Positions 37,278 through 45,393 of a stretch of 64,000 nucleotides of DNA are shown here, piece by piece (the first letter of the stretch is position 1; each line of letters opens with the position of its first letter). The position numbers were made by a program, and so were the translations under genes. The stretch covers positions 56,680 through 120,679 of the forward strand of contig NZ_MCUW01000010.1 in the NCBI RefSeq assembly GCF_002873335.1, given 5' to 3'. The stretch is from Vibrio sp. 10N.286.49.B1 (GTDB taxonomy: Bacteria > Pseudomonadota > Gammaproteobacteria > Enterobacterales > Vibrionaceae). The notes under the pieces are model-generated. The model made no database searches. It was not told the DNA's origin and worked only from the letters and a program-made list of their open reading frames with translations.

Positions 37278-37925
37278 CTAAATTTTTGAAAACAGTAATG
37301 CCCCACATTTTCTGGCTTTGGTGTGGTCAGCAACCATTATCGAATTGTAGACATCTAAATAGAGCGACATTTTACTTTGTGACATATTTATTGATGACGC
37401 ATTATCGTTACTATAAATAATGTTAAATATTTTTGAGTATGGAGTGAATACTTCATTGTTCGAAGAGGAAAATAATAGGCAATGGAATTTATGACATAGC
37501 TTTATCCAAATATCATAATTGGATTTATGTGTCTCCATAGCTTGAATCGTTTTAGATAATTCAATTCTTTGCTCAATAGTTGCGTTATTTGCTGCCTCGG
37601 CGCAGACTTCAGGGGCAAATAACTCCTGAACACGAACAAATCGATCGATAACACATTTCATTTCAGGTAAGTCAAAAGACCATTCTAACAATTGTGGGTC
37701 CACGAAATTCCATTGGTAGCGCGGTGTAATACGAGTACCCGATTTTTGTTTAGATGCAAGTAGCCCTTTCGCTGATAAAAGTTTTAATGCTTCTCTTATG
37801 CTGCTCCGGCTAACGGAATACTGCTTGGATAAGTCGACCTCTGTCGGAAGTGCATTCTCTTTGTAAGCGCCAGTAATAATATTTCTTGCGATACTGTAAG
37901 ATATTTTTATGTAGTTGCTTTCCAT
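37278..37925 (-). CDS. GntR-family regulator, FCD subgroup, with degenerate effector domain
   Basis: A 215-residue regulator. The winged helix is clear (LPTEVDLSKQYSVSRSSIREALKLLSAKGLL). The C-terminal FCD domain is shorter and AT-rich in codon use compared with the two paralogs nearby (38458 and 40300). Its metal site looks incomplete: the usual D-xxFH is CHKFH and the EHxxIYxAI helix is LYLDVYNSI, losing the Glu and His. The chain ends ALLFSKI, about 20 residues early. ATG at 37925 is chosen over TTG at 37940. It may still bind DNA without responding to the shared ligand, or be decaying. Confidence 0.8.
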   Translation of the reverse strand: MESNYIKISYSIARNIITGAYKENALPTEVDLSKQYSVSRSSIREALKLLSAKGLLASKQKSGTRITPRYQWNFVDPQLLEWSFDLPEMKCVIDRFVRVQELFAPEVCAEAANNATIEQRIELSKTIQAMETHKSNYDIWIKLCHKFHCLLFSSSNNEVFTPYSKIFNIIYSNDNASSINMSQSKMSLYLDVYNSIMVADHTKARKCGALLFSKI

Positions 37926-37970
37926 GCGTAAATATTCCAATGTGGTATTAAGAATATAATATCAAGCATA

Positions 37971-37981
37971 TTGTCTTATTA
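37971..37981. promoter_or_regulatory. Possible FadR-type GntR site upstream of the 37278 regulator
   Basis: TTGTCTTATTA matches the locus motif TTGTATGATTA at nine of eleven bases, 46 bases before the regulator start. Confidence 0.35.
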
Positions 37982-38060
37982 TAATTACATTTATTTGATA
38001 GTGTGAGCAAGGGTGTTTTTTTGTATCGATATGTAAGAGAATCCTGAGTGGTTGCATAAA

Positions 38061-38090
38061 AAAACGGCTAATCAAGTGATTAGCCGTTTT
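38061..38090 (-). terminator. Terminator of the SDR-GntR-kdgF operon
   Basis: AAAACGGCTAATCA (38061-38074) pairs perfectly with TGATTAGCCGTTTT (38077-38090). On the minus strand a run of seven T follows. It lies just after the kdgF stop. Confidence 0.85.
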
Positions 38091-38113
38091 ATATAATCGC
38101 GAATATTTACGCT

Positions 38114-38434
38114 TTATAGAAAGTCTTTACGCATCGGCGTGAAGTTATCTAGTAATACACCAGCTTTGATGCATTTTGCGCCGTGAATAATGTTTGGTTC
38201 TTTGTACATTACGTCGCCAGCTTTAACGATTTTAGTTACATCGCCAATAGTGAATTCAAATTCACCAGAGATAACGTAAGTGATCTGCTCGTGTGGGTGG
38301 CTATGTAGCGCTGCAACCGTACCGTCTTCGAAGTGTACTTCAACCATCATCATGTCTTCACAGTACGCCATCACTTTACGACGTAAACCGCCGCCACAGT
38401 CTTCTAATTCTACATCTTTGTTATATACAAACAT
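38114..38434 (-). CDS. kdgF: KdgF-type cupin, uronate linearisation
   Basis: A 106-residue single-domain cupin. The metal-binding motif is HSHPHEQITYVISGEFEF (His44, His46, His48 region), with a second-motif His in IIHGAKC (His84). KdgF speeds opening of unsaturated uronates from pectin or alginate into the linear keto form (DKI or DEH), the step before reduction or isomerisation. The upstream ATG-like start at 38461 is rejected; ATG at 38434 follows GAGG and matches the family N-terminus MFVYNKDVELEDCG. It is last in the SDR-GntR-kdgF operon, 24 bases after the GntR gene. Confidence 0.92.
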   Translation of the reverse strand: MFVYNKDVELEDCGGGLRRKVMAYCEDMMMVEVHFEDGTVAALHSHPHEQITYVISGEFEFTIGDVTKIVKAGDVMYKEPNIIHGAKCIKAGVLLDNFTPMRKDFL

Positions 38435-38457
38435 TGCTAACCTCGTGTCTTTGTTTA

Positions 38458-39174
38458 TCAAGCCACATCTAACGACGACAGTCGTTGATTATGGTCGTTG
38501 AGTAGTAGTTGAGAAGCCGAGCGGGCGAGTGGAGCGTCGCCCGCCATAATGGCTTCATAGATATCTTGGTGTTCTTCAAGGCAGAATCGACCGCCAACAG
38601 CGGCTTCGTCGATAAAGGTTTTGAAAATGGCGTCCAGAATATTAGAAAAAGGGATATAAAACGGGTTTGCAGTCGCCAAGAATATCGTCTTATGGAACTC
38701 GTGATCGTTGAGTGTCCATGAAGTATAGTCATGATTTTCGGCCGCATGTGTCATATTCTGAAAGCTGACAGATAGTGCTTTGCGATGTTCAATGGACGCG
38801 TTTTTTGCTGCCATCGCACATGCTTCTGGTTCGATAGCCTTACGAAGTCCTAAAAACTGCGTTAGAAATCGCTGTACGTTGTTCGTATCTTTAACCCAAT
38901 CCAAAAACTGAGGATCAAGAAAGTGCCATGACTGACGTGGCATGATGTTGGTACCAACTTTAGGTTTTGATTCAATCAACCCTTTAGCAGAAAGTAGCTT
39001 TGTCGACTCACGTAACGCGGTTCGGCTGATACCAAACTGTTCACATAATTCAAGTTCACTCGGGAGCTTTTCTCCCTCTTTGAGCTCACCGGTTAATATT
39101 TTGCTTGCCAGTTCTTTTGCTATCTGGACGTGAATTCGTCGACTTGAACTTGCAACTGCATGAAAAGTAGCCAT
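38458..39174 (-). CDS. GntR-family regulator, FCD subgroup
   Basis: A 238-residue regulator with N-terminal winged helix (LPSELELCEQFGISRTALRES) and FCD effector domain. Metal-ligand motifs DHEFHKTIFLAT and EEHQDIYEAI are intact, so it should bind a carboxylate-containing metabolite through a metal. It is very similar along its length to the 40300 regulator, a clear paralog. It sits between the SDR and kdgF on the same strand, so the operon's own product presumably senses DEH, KDG or a relative. AAGG precedes the ATG at 39174. Confidence 0.9.
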   Translation of the reverse strand: MATFHAVASSSRRIHVQIAKELASKILTGELKEGEKLPSELELCEQFGISRTALRESTKLLSAKGLIESKPKVGTNIMPRQSWHFLDPQFLDWVKDTNNVQRFLTQFLGLRKAIEPEACAMAAKNASIEHRKALSVSFQNMTHAAENHDYTSWTLNDHEFHKTIFLATANPFYIPFSNILDAIFKTFIDEAAVGGRFCLEEHQDIYEAIMAGDAPLARSASQLLLNDHNQRLSSLDVA

Positions 39175-39233
39175 AAAATGGACCTTATAAATAGAAAACG
39201 TTCCCCTTAACCACTAAGCGAAACGTAAATTTG

Positions 39234-40010
39234 CTACGGTGCTAATTGGCCGCCGTTGACGTCAAGGATCTGACCTGTGATGTAACCGCTACACGCGTGC
39301 GAGGCAAAAAACGCAAATGATGGCGCCACTTCATCAATATTGCCAAATCGGCCCATTGGGATCCCATTTGCAATGGCTTCTTTAAGTTCGTGAGTCTTAC
39401 CGTCGTGAAACGCAGTATCAATAGTACCGGGAGACACGATATTGAAACGGATATTGTCCTTGGTAAATTCTTTTACCCAGTTGCGATGAATGTCGTGCAA
39501 CCACGCTTTGGAAGCTGCATAAATCCCCGCACCAACACCGCCACCTTCGCGCCCTGCAATCGAGCCGGTACTTATAACACAGGATGTTTGGCCTGATTCA
39601 AGCGCCGACTGGCGTAGATGAGGAATGGAAAACTTGGTTGTCATCAAGGCCGAGCGCGCGTTTAGGTTCATTACCCGTTCATAAAACTCGTCGTCAATAC
39701 TTTCAAGGTTTTCACGCCCACCAAGGCCACCCGCATTGTTGATCAGTACATCAAGGCCACCAAAGTGGCCAGTGAATTCGCCGATCAGTTTTTCACATTC
39801 ATTCGTATCCATTAAATTTGCTTGAAAATAGGCAACGTCAGCACCGAGCTCGGTTAATTCCGTTATCGCTGCTTCAACATGAGGTCCTGCGCGACGACTA
39901 TTGATGCCAATTTTGGCACCATATTTCGCAAAAACGCGCGCGGTTGCCAGACCCATACCAGCGGTAGAGCCAGTAATTAGAACACGTTTGTTCTTAAGAT
40001 CATTGAACAT
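39234..40010 (-). CDS. Short-chain dehydrogenase, probable DEH reductase (A1-R type)
   Basis: A 258-residue SDR. The cofactor motif is GSTAGMGLATA, NNAGG follows strand 4, and the catalytic Ser-Tyr-Lys is in STGSIAG and YAASK. The flanking string GQTSCVISTGSIAGREGGG and the C-terminus ASHACSGYITGQILDVNGGQ resemble the A1-R reductases that convert 4-deoxy-L-erythro-5-hexoseulose uronate (DEH) to KDG in alginate degraders. The loop after strand 2, NSRRAG, has two Arg that could favour NADPH. First gene of the operon with GntR and kdgF; a TTGTATGATTA site lies 30 bases upstream. Confidence 0.87.
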   Translation of the reverse strand: MFNDLKNKRVLITGSTAGMGLATARVFAKYGAKIGINSRRAGPHVEAAITELTELGADVAYFQANLMDTNECEKLIGEFTGHFGGLDVLINNAGGLGGRENLESIDDEFYERVMNLNARSALMTTKFSIPHLRQSALESGQTSCVISTGSIAGREGGGVGAGIYAASKAWLHDIHRNWVKEFTKDNIRFNIVSPGTIDTAFHDGKTHELKEAIANGIPMGRFGNIDEVAPSFAFFASHACSGYITGQILDVNGGQLAP

Positions 40011-40040
40011 GTCAGCATTACCTATTTTTACAATATATAT

Positions 40041-40051
40041 TAATCATACAA
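40041..40051. promoter_or_regulatory. GntR-type site upstream of the SDR operon
   Basis: The minus strand reads TTGTATGATTA, an 11-base match to the site before the PL6 gene (45367-45377). It lies 31 bases from the SDR start. Confidence 0.6.
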
Positions 40052-40243
40052 TATCACTTAATTGCGTCAATGTTTGTTAGCTTAAAAAGACAATTACGGT
40101 CACATAATTTGTGTAAATGGTGAAATGTTGTGAAGGAAGTCTCAAAATAAGCGGTGTTTACTGTGATGTCGGTATTAAAAATGTGGAACAAAAAGAGATG
40201 AATGTCGAATAAATGGGTATTTTCGCAAGGAGGTAAGCACGCT

Positions 40244-40254
40244 AGATGATACAA
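40244..40254. promoter_or_regulatory. GntR-type half site upstream of the 40300 regulator
   Basis: The minus strand reads TTGTATCATCT, sharing the TTGTAT half with the other sites of the locus. It lies about 45 bases before the regulator start. Confidence 0.4.
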
Positions 40255-40299
40255 TACCTGCTAAAATAATACATAAACCTTTCACTAAGCGAAGTACAT

Positions 40300-41022
40300 A
40301 TGTCAGGCAGTAAGTTTAATTCAATTTCAGGCTCCAAGCGAAGCATCCATGTGCAGGTTGCACGAGAGATTGCTCGTGGTGTTCTTTCTGGTCGGTTACC
40401 TGAAGGTTCAATTATCCCTGGCGAGATGGCCTTGTGTGAGCAATTCGGTATCAGCCGCACAGCACTTAGGGAAGCGGTAAAACTATTGACCTCGAAAGGC
40501 CTGTTAGAGTCACGTCCGAAAATTGGTACCAAGGTTGTTGACCGCGCTTACTGGAATTTCCTTGATCCACAATTAATTGAGTGGATGGATGGCTTAAACG
40601 ACGTAGAACAATTTTGTGCGCAATTCCTCGGCCTTCGCCGTGCCATCGAGCCAGAGGCTTGCGCATTGGCGGCTAAATTTGCAGATGCCGATCAACGCAT
40701 TGAACTTTCCGCAACATTCCAAGAAATGGTTGAGGTTTCTAAAGAAGAAAACTTCGACCAAGATAAGTGGTTGGACGTGGACATGCGTTTTCATAGTTTG
40801 ATTTTTAACGCAACCGCGAATGACTTCTTCCTGCCGTTTGGCAATATTTTAACGACAATGTTCGTTAACTTCATTGCGCATTCATCCGAAGGCGGCTCGA
40901 CATGTATCAATGAGCACCGTGCTATTTATGAAGCTATCATGGCTGGTGATAGTGAGAAAGCTCGTGAGGCGTCAGCGAGTCATTTGAAAGAAGAAAATCA
41001 CCGCTTACCACTCGCAAGCTAA
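40300..41022 (+). CDS. GntR-family regulator, FCD subgroup
   Basis: A 240-residue regulator paralogous to the 38458 gene: winged helix IPGEMALCEQFGISRTALREAVKLL and FCD domain with intact ligands in DMRFHSLIFNAT and NEHRAIYEAI. It is divergent from the SDR-GntR-kdgF operon and ends at its own terminator. Two so similar regulators on either side of one promoter region suggest either hetero-regulation or split responses to oligomer and monomer signals. Start ATG at 40300. Confidence 0.9.
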   Translation: MSGSKFNSISGSKRSIHVQVAREIARGVLSGRLPEGSIIPGEMALCEQFGISRTALREAVKLLTSKGLLESRPKIGTKVVDRAYWNFLDPQLIEWMDGLNDVEQFCAQFLGLRRAIEPEACALAAKFADADQRIELSATFQEMVEVSKEENFDQDKWLDVDMRFHSLIFNATANDFFLPFGNILTTMFVNFIAHSSEGGSTCINEHRAIYEAIMAGDSEKAREASASHLKEENHRLPLAS

Positions 41023-41041
41023 TTCATTTACTGTTTTTATC

Positions 41042-41071
41042 AAGGGCAGCGACTTTCGCTGCCCTTTTTTT
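41042..41071 (+). terminator. Terminator of the 40300 regulator
   Basis: GGGCAGCG (41044-41051) pairs with CGCTGCCC (41057-41064) and seven T follow. Confidence 0.88.
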
Positions 41072-41152
41072 ATCTTGATATTCTTATCTCAGTCACGACC
41101 AAAGTGTTTATCTACTGATATAATAAGACATAAAGAACGTAGGAGATCATCA

Positions 41153-43066
41153 ATGTCACACGCTTTGTTACCCAATATCACCCAATTTTTGAGCCATATT
41201 GACCCGTTTGATAAGCTTTCTGATCCGCTGCTGAGACAAATTGCAGCGGAAATAAAAATCATCTATCTGGGTAAAGGTGATGTGATTGATCCTTGCAGCG
41301 GTTTGGTTGACACCCACAGCAAAGGAGACCAAGAAGAGTGCGGCGATAAAAAGCGTAAGTACTTGTATGTCATTCGCACGGGCTCAATGGAACAGCGCAA
41401 GACCGACGGCGTGCTTCGTGCCCGCTTAGGGGCCGAAGACTTGTTTGGTTTTACGTTCTTAGATGATGATGTGACATCGGAAACGGGTTACCAAGCCGTC
41501 GCTATTGAAAATACATTACTCTACCTGATACCACATAATGTATTGGAGGGTATTTTTAAACAACACCCAGAGTATGCGGAACATTTTGCGTCGCAAGCTC
41601 AGGTGCGTCTTAAGTCGGCTTTAGATGTGGTATGGTCAAACAAAGAAAAAGGCCTGTTCGTCAAGAAAGTTTCGGAAGTAGCAAGTGGTGTGATTGCGGT
41701 TGTTGATGCGGATACACCAATCAAAAAAGTCGCGCACGAAATGCGAGTGACAAAGCGCTGCTCTACTGCCGTAGTTCGAGAAAATGGCAAGCTCGTTGGT
41801 TTGATGACCGACCGAGACATGACAAAGCGCGTTATTGCCGAAGAGCACGATATTAATGCTCCCATTCGAGAAGTAATGACTCAAAATCCTTTAGTCGTTA
41901 GTCCAGATGACCTTGTCTTACATGCGGCTTCCCTCATGATGCAATACAATGTTAGAGGGCTGCCTGTCGTCTCAAACGGCGAAGTTGTTGGTCTGTTAAC
42001 AACGACGCATTTAGTCCAAAACCACCGTATGCAAGCCATCTTCTTGATTGAAAAAATCAAATATGCCACGAGTGTTCGAACGCTATCGAGCTTTACTGCT
42101 GAGCGACAAGCTATTTTTGAAGCACTGGTTGAAGGCAAGGTTGCACCGGAGATTATTGGGCGAGTGTTGTCCATGATCATGGATGCCTATAACCGTCGCT
42201 TGATTCAAATTGCGATTGATAAGCTTGGCCCACCACCTTGTAAATTTGCATGGATTGTTGCTGGTTCGCATGCCCGAAATGAGGTCCATATGCTGTCGGA
42301 TCAAGATAATGCGCTCGTGCTTAGTGATGATGCGACCGATAACGATAAAGTGTATTTCCGTCACCTCTCTCAGTATGTAGTCAATGGGCTAGATGCCTGT
42401 AGCTACCCGTTATGCCCTGGCAAATATATGGCTGCGACACCTAAATGGTGTCAACCACTGAGTACTTGGAAGCACTATTATAAGAAATGGGTAGCGAACC
42501 CTGAATACGAGCGCCTTCTCAATATCAGCGTGTTTTTGGAGATTCGCTGTGTCTTTGGTGAGGCTCATTATGCCGATGTATTGCGTGATGAACTGCACGC
42601 AAATATCCGTAGTAACCGAGAGTTCTTGGGTATCTTGGTACGGGATGCTATCAATACGCAGCCACCATTGGGTGTGTTTAACAAGCTGGTACTGCAAAAA
42701 ACGGGTGAAAATCGGAAAACACTCAATATCAAGAAGTACGCCATTAACTTAATCATTGATTTAGCTCGCATCTATGGGTTGGCTGTCGAGTGTGATTCGT
42801 CCTCTACCGACGAGCGATTTACTCGAGCAAATGAGCACGGTATGTTAAGCGACGATGCGCTGAAGAATATCATTAATGCTTATCAATTTATTTTGATGTT
42901 TAGGCAGCATCATCAGCTCGAGGCACTGAAGAAAGGTGAGATACCGGATAATCATATCAACCCAGACAGCTTTGGTAGCTTTGAGCGCGGTAACTTAAAA
43001 GATGCATTCCGCATTATTGCGAACTTGCAAGAAGCCGCGAAGGTTCGATTTGGCGGGAGGCTATAA
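41153..43066 (+). CDS. DUF294 nucleotidyltransferase-like protein with cNMP and CBS domains
   Basis: A 637-residue cytoplasmic signalling protein. A cyclic-nucleotide-binding-like domain (about 1-145) precedes two CBS domains (about 170-290, with TKRCSTAVV and RGLPVVSNGEVVGLLTT), then a nucleotidyltransferase fold with GSHARNEVHMLSDQDNAL (acidic pair in DQD) and a C-terminal helical domain. Such proteins are often paired with a DnaQ-like exonuclease, as here, and elsewhere in vibrios sit by acetate symporter genes. The ATG at 41153 follows AGGAG; the frame is open upstream to 41075. The biochemical activity is not established. Confidence 0.85.
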   Translation: MSHALLPNITQFLSHIDPFDKLSDPLLRQIAAEIKIIYLGKGDVIDPCSGLVDTHSKGDQEECGDKKRKYLYVIRTGSMEQRKTDGVLRARLGAEDLFGFTFLDDDVTSETGYQAVAIENTLLYLIPHNVLEGIFKQHPEYAEHFASQAQVRLKSALDVVWSNKEKGLFVKKVSEVASGVIAVVDADTPIKKVAHEMRVTKRCSTAVVRENGKLVGLMTDRDMTKRVIAEEHDINAPIREVMTQNPLVVSPDDLVLHAASLMMQYNVRGLPVVSNGEVVGLLTTTHLVQNHRMQAIFLIEKIKYATSVRTLSSFTAERQAIFEALVEGKVAPEIIGRVLSMIMDAYNRRLIQIAIDKLGPPPCKFAWIVAGSHARNEVHMLSDQDNALVLSDDATDNDKVYFRHLSQYVVNGLDACSYPLCPGKYMAATPKWCQPLSTWKHYYKKWVANPEYERLLNISVFLEIRCVFGEAHYADVLRDELHANIRSNREFLGILVRDAINTQPPLGVFNKLVLQKTGENRKTLNIKKYAINLIIDLARIYGLAVECDSSSTDERFTRANEHGMLSDDALKNIINAYQFILMFRQHHQLEALKKGEIPDNHINPDSFGSFERGNLKDAFRIIANLQEAAKVRFGGRL

Positions 43067-43069
43067 CGT

Positions 43070-43798
43070 ATGCCTAGCATGTTAAAGTCGGTATTGAATC
43101 AGTTTCACGTCTATCAGCATTTTTTAAAGCAAAGGCAGAAGTATGTGGCACAGACGGCATTGCCAGACAATATTGCGGAGTTCCTGACAACAGCCCCTCC
43201 TGAGATAGATGATCTTGTCACGATGCACGATTACCTCGTGGTGGATTTTGAAACGACAGGTATGGATGCGGATCAACACTCTGTACTGAGCCTTGGCTGG
43301 GTCGCCATTAATAATTACACTATTGAGCTTGATAGTGCGAGGCACATTTATGTGGAGTCGCCTGAAGGTATCATGGCCGAAACCGCTATCATTAATCATA
43401 TCGTCCCGGAAATGCTCCAAAATGGCGTGTCCTTGGATAATGCGATGTCTCAGCTCTTCAGTGCATCAAAAGATAGGATTCTCATTGCTCATGGGTCGAT
43501 GATAGAGGCGGCGTTTGTCGAAAAATATCTAAGTACCCACTACGGTGTGCAGAACTTGCCCATCATGTGGCTTGATACCCTTGCGATTGAGAAGGCAATG
43601 GCGAATGCGGTGAGTAAAGACACTGAAACAGACGTTCGCTTGTCCGAAACACGCGCTAGATATGGGCTTCCCGAATATAATGGCCACGATGCACTCATTG
43701 ATGCGATAGCGACGGCGGAATTGTTTCTTGCACAAAGTACTCGCCTGTTTCACAAACAATACCCATGCATTGGTAAGTTGTTTCGACTCAGTCAGTAG
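43070..43798 (+). CDS. DnaQ-like 3'-5' exonuclease-domain protein
   Basis: A 242-residue protein with the DEDDh nuclease motifs: DFETTGMD (Exo I), the Exo II Asp in SKDRILIAHGSMIEAAFVEK region, and NGHDALIDAIATAEL (Exo III, with His). An N-terminal helical leader of about 60 residues precedes the fold. It begins three bases after the DUF294 stop, so the pair is translationally linked. Target is unknown; a nucleic-acid or signalling-nucleotide substrate are both possible. A perfect bidirectional terminator follows. Confidence 0.85.
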   Translation: MPSMLKSVLNQFHVYQHFLKQRQKYVAQTALPDNIAEFLTTAPPEIDDLVTMHDYLVVDFETTGMDADQHSVLSLGWVAINNYTIELDSARHIYVESPEGIMAETAIINHIVPEMLQNGVSLDNAMSQLFSASKDRILIAHGSMIEAAFVEKYLSTHYGVQNLPIMWLDTLAIEKAMANAVSKDTETDVRLSETRARYGLPEYNGHDALIDAIATAELFLAQSTRLFHKQYPCIGKLFRLSQ

Positions 43799-43878
43799 GT
43801 GTGCCGGGCTAAGCGTCTTGTTGACTGAGTAATAAAGTACGAATGGCTCGTGATGCTATTAATTTAATGTATCAAATC

Positions 43879-43908
43879 AAAAGAGGCGCTCCTAGGAGCG
43901 CCTCTTTT
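43879..43908. terminator. Bidirectional terminator
   Basis: A perfect 30-base palindrome with two 15-base arms, ending in AAAA and TTTT on the two sides. It lies between the exonuclease gene and the convergent porin. Confidence 0.88.
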
Positions 43909-43933
43909 ATTGAATGTGCTGTAAACTTCTCAA

Positions 43934-44644
43934 TTAGAAGCTGTAAGTAATACCAACACGAGCACGCAGTTGACGGCCTTTTTCGTCGCCATTGCTGTAT
44001 TGTACGTTACCCATTTCTACGTATGGTCTCCAATCCCAATCCGCTTCTTTATAGCCAATTTTGAAGTTGTAATCCCATTCGTATTCTTCGTTAGTGCCCA
44101 TCTTCCATTCTTTGTTGATTAGGTCGTTTGCATAGTTGGCTTCTGCACCTAGTTGCCACGCATTCCAGTTGTAATCTAGGTTAGCGGTTAACTTACTGCG
44201 GTTCAGTGAGCCGTGTTGCTCATCGTCACGACCTGTTGCTGTGTTATCTCCAGCATAGTTTCTGAACTCATGACGATAACGCATTTTAGCGGTTAGACCA
44301 CTGTCAAATTTATAGTGAACACGAACTTGCGGCTTATAAGTGGTTTGTCCATTACCAAAGGTAATAGGCATAGAAGTTTGCACGCGCCAGTGATCGTCTA
44401 ATTGAAAGTTGTAACCATATTCAAATTCATTGTCGCCCGCTTCTAGGTCAGAGAAAGGCTTACCTTTTTGTTTTGCTTCCACACCAAAGTAGTGGTTACC
44501 AACACTAGAGCCAATCTTTACGCGGCTTGCGTAATCGCCGGACTCATTTTTGTATTCTTGACGGAAATCGACTGATGCAGCACTTACTGAAGCCGCTGCC
44601 ATTACTGATACCAATGCTACTGTAACCTTATTAAAAGTACTCAT
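43934..44644 (-). CDS. kdgM: KdgM-family oligouronate outer-membrane porin (second)
   Basis: A 236-residue beta-barrel with a signal peptide (MSTFNKVTVALVSVMAAASVSA), mature start ASVDFRQEYKNE and terminal GITYSF. Strand pattern and the RQEYKN / RYRHEFRNY motifs match KdgM proteins and resemble the 33471 porin. It is a single-gene unit, with the FadR-type site ATGTATGACAA only 32 bases before its start and a weak CRP-like site farther upstream, so expression should respond to the same signal as the rest of the locus. Confidence 0.9.
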   Translation of the reverse strand: MSTFNKVTVALVSVMAAASVSAASVDFRQEYKNESGDYASRVKIGSSVGNHYFGVEAKQKGKPFSDLEAGDNEFEYGYNFQLDDHWRVQTSMPITFGNGQTTYKPQVRVHYKFDSGLTAKMRYRHEFRNYAGDNTATGRDDEQHGSLNRSKLTANLDYNWNAWQLGAEANYANDLINKEWKMGTNEEYEWDYNFKIGYKEADWDWRPYVEMGNVQYSNGDEKGRQLRARVGITYSF

Positions 44645-44675
44645 TTATAACCCTTTAATACTTTAGTTTGTTTTA

Positions 44676-44686
44676 ATGTATGACAA
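44676..44686. promoter_or_regulatory. FadR-type GntR site upstream of the 43934 porin
   Basis: ATGTATGACAA within the 16-base string TTAATGTATGACAAAT, identical to the one at 34421-34436 before the first KdgM gene. It lies so near the start codon that binding would block the promoter or its start. Confidence 0.65.
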
Positions 44687-45117
44687 ATATAATACGGTTA
44701 TAGATGACTTTTTTCTGTGATTTGGATCTACCGAAAAAGGAGGTTTTAGGGTTTTTTATATAAATAAAATATAAGGGAGTGCAGTTAAATTGTTGTTTTA
44801 ATGGGTTATTTTTTGTTTGGTGGATGGTTTTATCTAGCACGGATATTGGGTGGGTTTTGTGAGCCACGTTACCGTTCTTTTACTATGTTTTATAATACAA
44901 ATAGATGGGTTGCGGAACTTCTGCGAAGGTTTAAAGTCTTAAGCGCACCTTTTTCATAGTAGAGGTGGGTGATTTGTCGTCGAGTTTCTCACTAATGGGC
45001 ACTGATAGAACGACCACATTGTTGGGGCGATCTAGGTCGTTTATTTGTGAGACACTCAATATTCACCATTATTGTTAGCATTTATAGGTGAGTGTTTTAA
45101 CTAAAGATTAACATCAA

Positions 45118-45128
45118 TTGTCAGACAA
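45118..45128. promoter_or_regulatory. Perfect FadR-type GntR operator
   Basis: TTGTCAGACAA, within the 13-base perfect palindrome ATTGTCAGACAAT. This is the best example of the motif in the window and matches the GT-n3-AC core of FadR-subfamily GntR sites. It lies between the porin and PL6 genes. Confidence 0.65.
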
Positions 45129-45366
45129 TATCATTTTATCCTGCTATTTCCTAACTCGACATGCTTTTAAATGTGATCGATTTCAATTTTATAGAAAGTT
45201 CATTACAAATATGGAACATTACATTGATAAAATAAATATCTTATTTATCAGTTGCTTGAATTTACATCTCTGTCATTTTATACCGACAGTCAGCCTGTAA
45301 CTAAATGTTTCCTGGTCAATAACAAGTCCTACATCACAGATGTTCCTCAATAAATGATAAAAAATA

Positions 45367-45377
45367 TAATCATACAA
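45367..45377. promoter_or_regulatory. GntR-type site at the PL6 start
   Basis: The minus strand reads TTGTATGATTA, identical to the site before the SDR operon. It ends 16 bases before the PL6 ATG, just upstream of the ribosome-binding site GAGGAAA. Confidence 0.6.
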
Positions 45378-45393
45378 ATTGAGGAAATTTTAG

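Larger units (their letters stand above)
44645..45393. other. Porin-PL6 divergent control region
   Basis: 749 AT-rich bases with no convincing gene; a 60-codon ORF at 45118 starts inside an operator. The region carries three GntR-type sites (44676, 45118, 45367), a weak CRP-like site (TGTGATTTGGATCTAC, 44716-44731) and a hairpin AACGACC/GGTCGTT at 45009-45041 followed by TTATTT, which could end a short transcript. Confidence 0.55.

Noticed and set aside
45118..45300. 60-codon plus-strand ORF in the porin-PL6 gap
   Set aside because: It begins inside the perfect GntR palindrome and lacks a ribosome-binding site.
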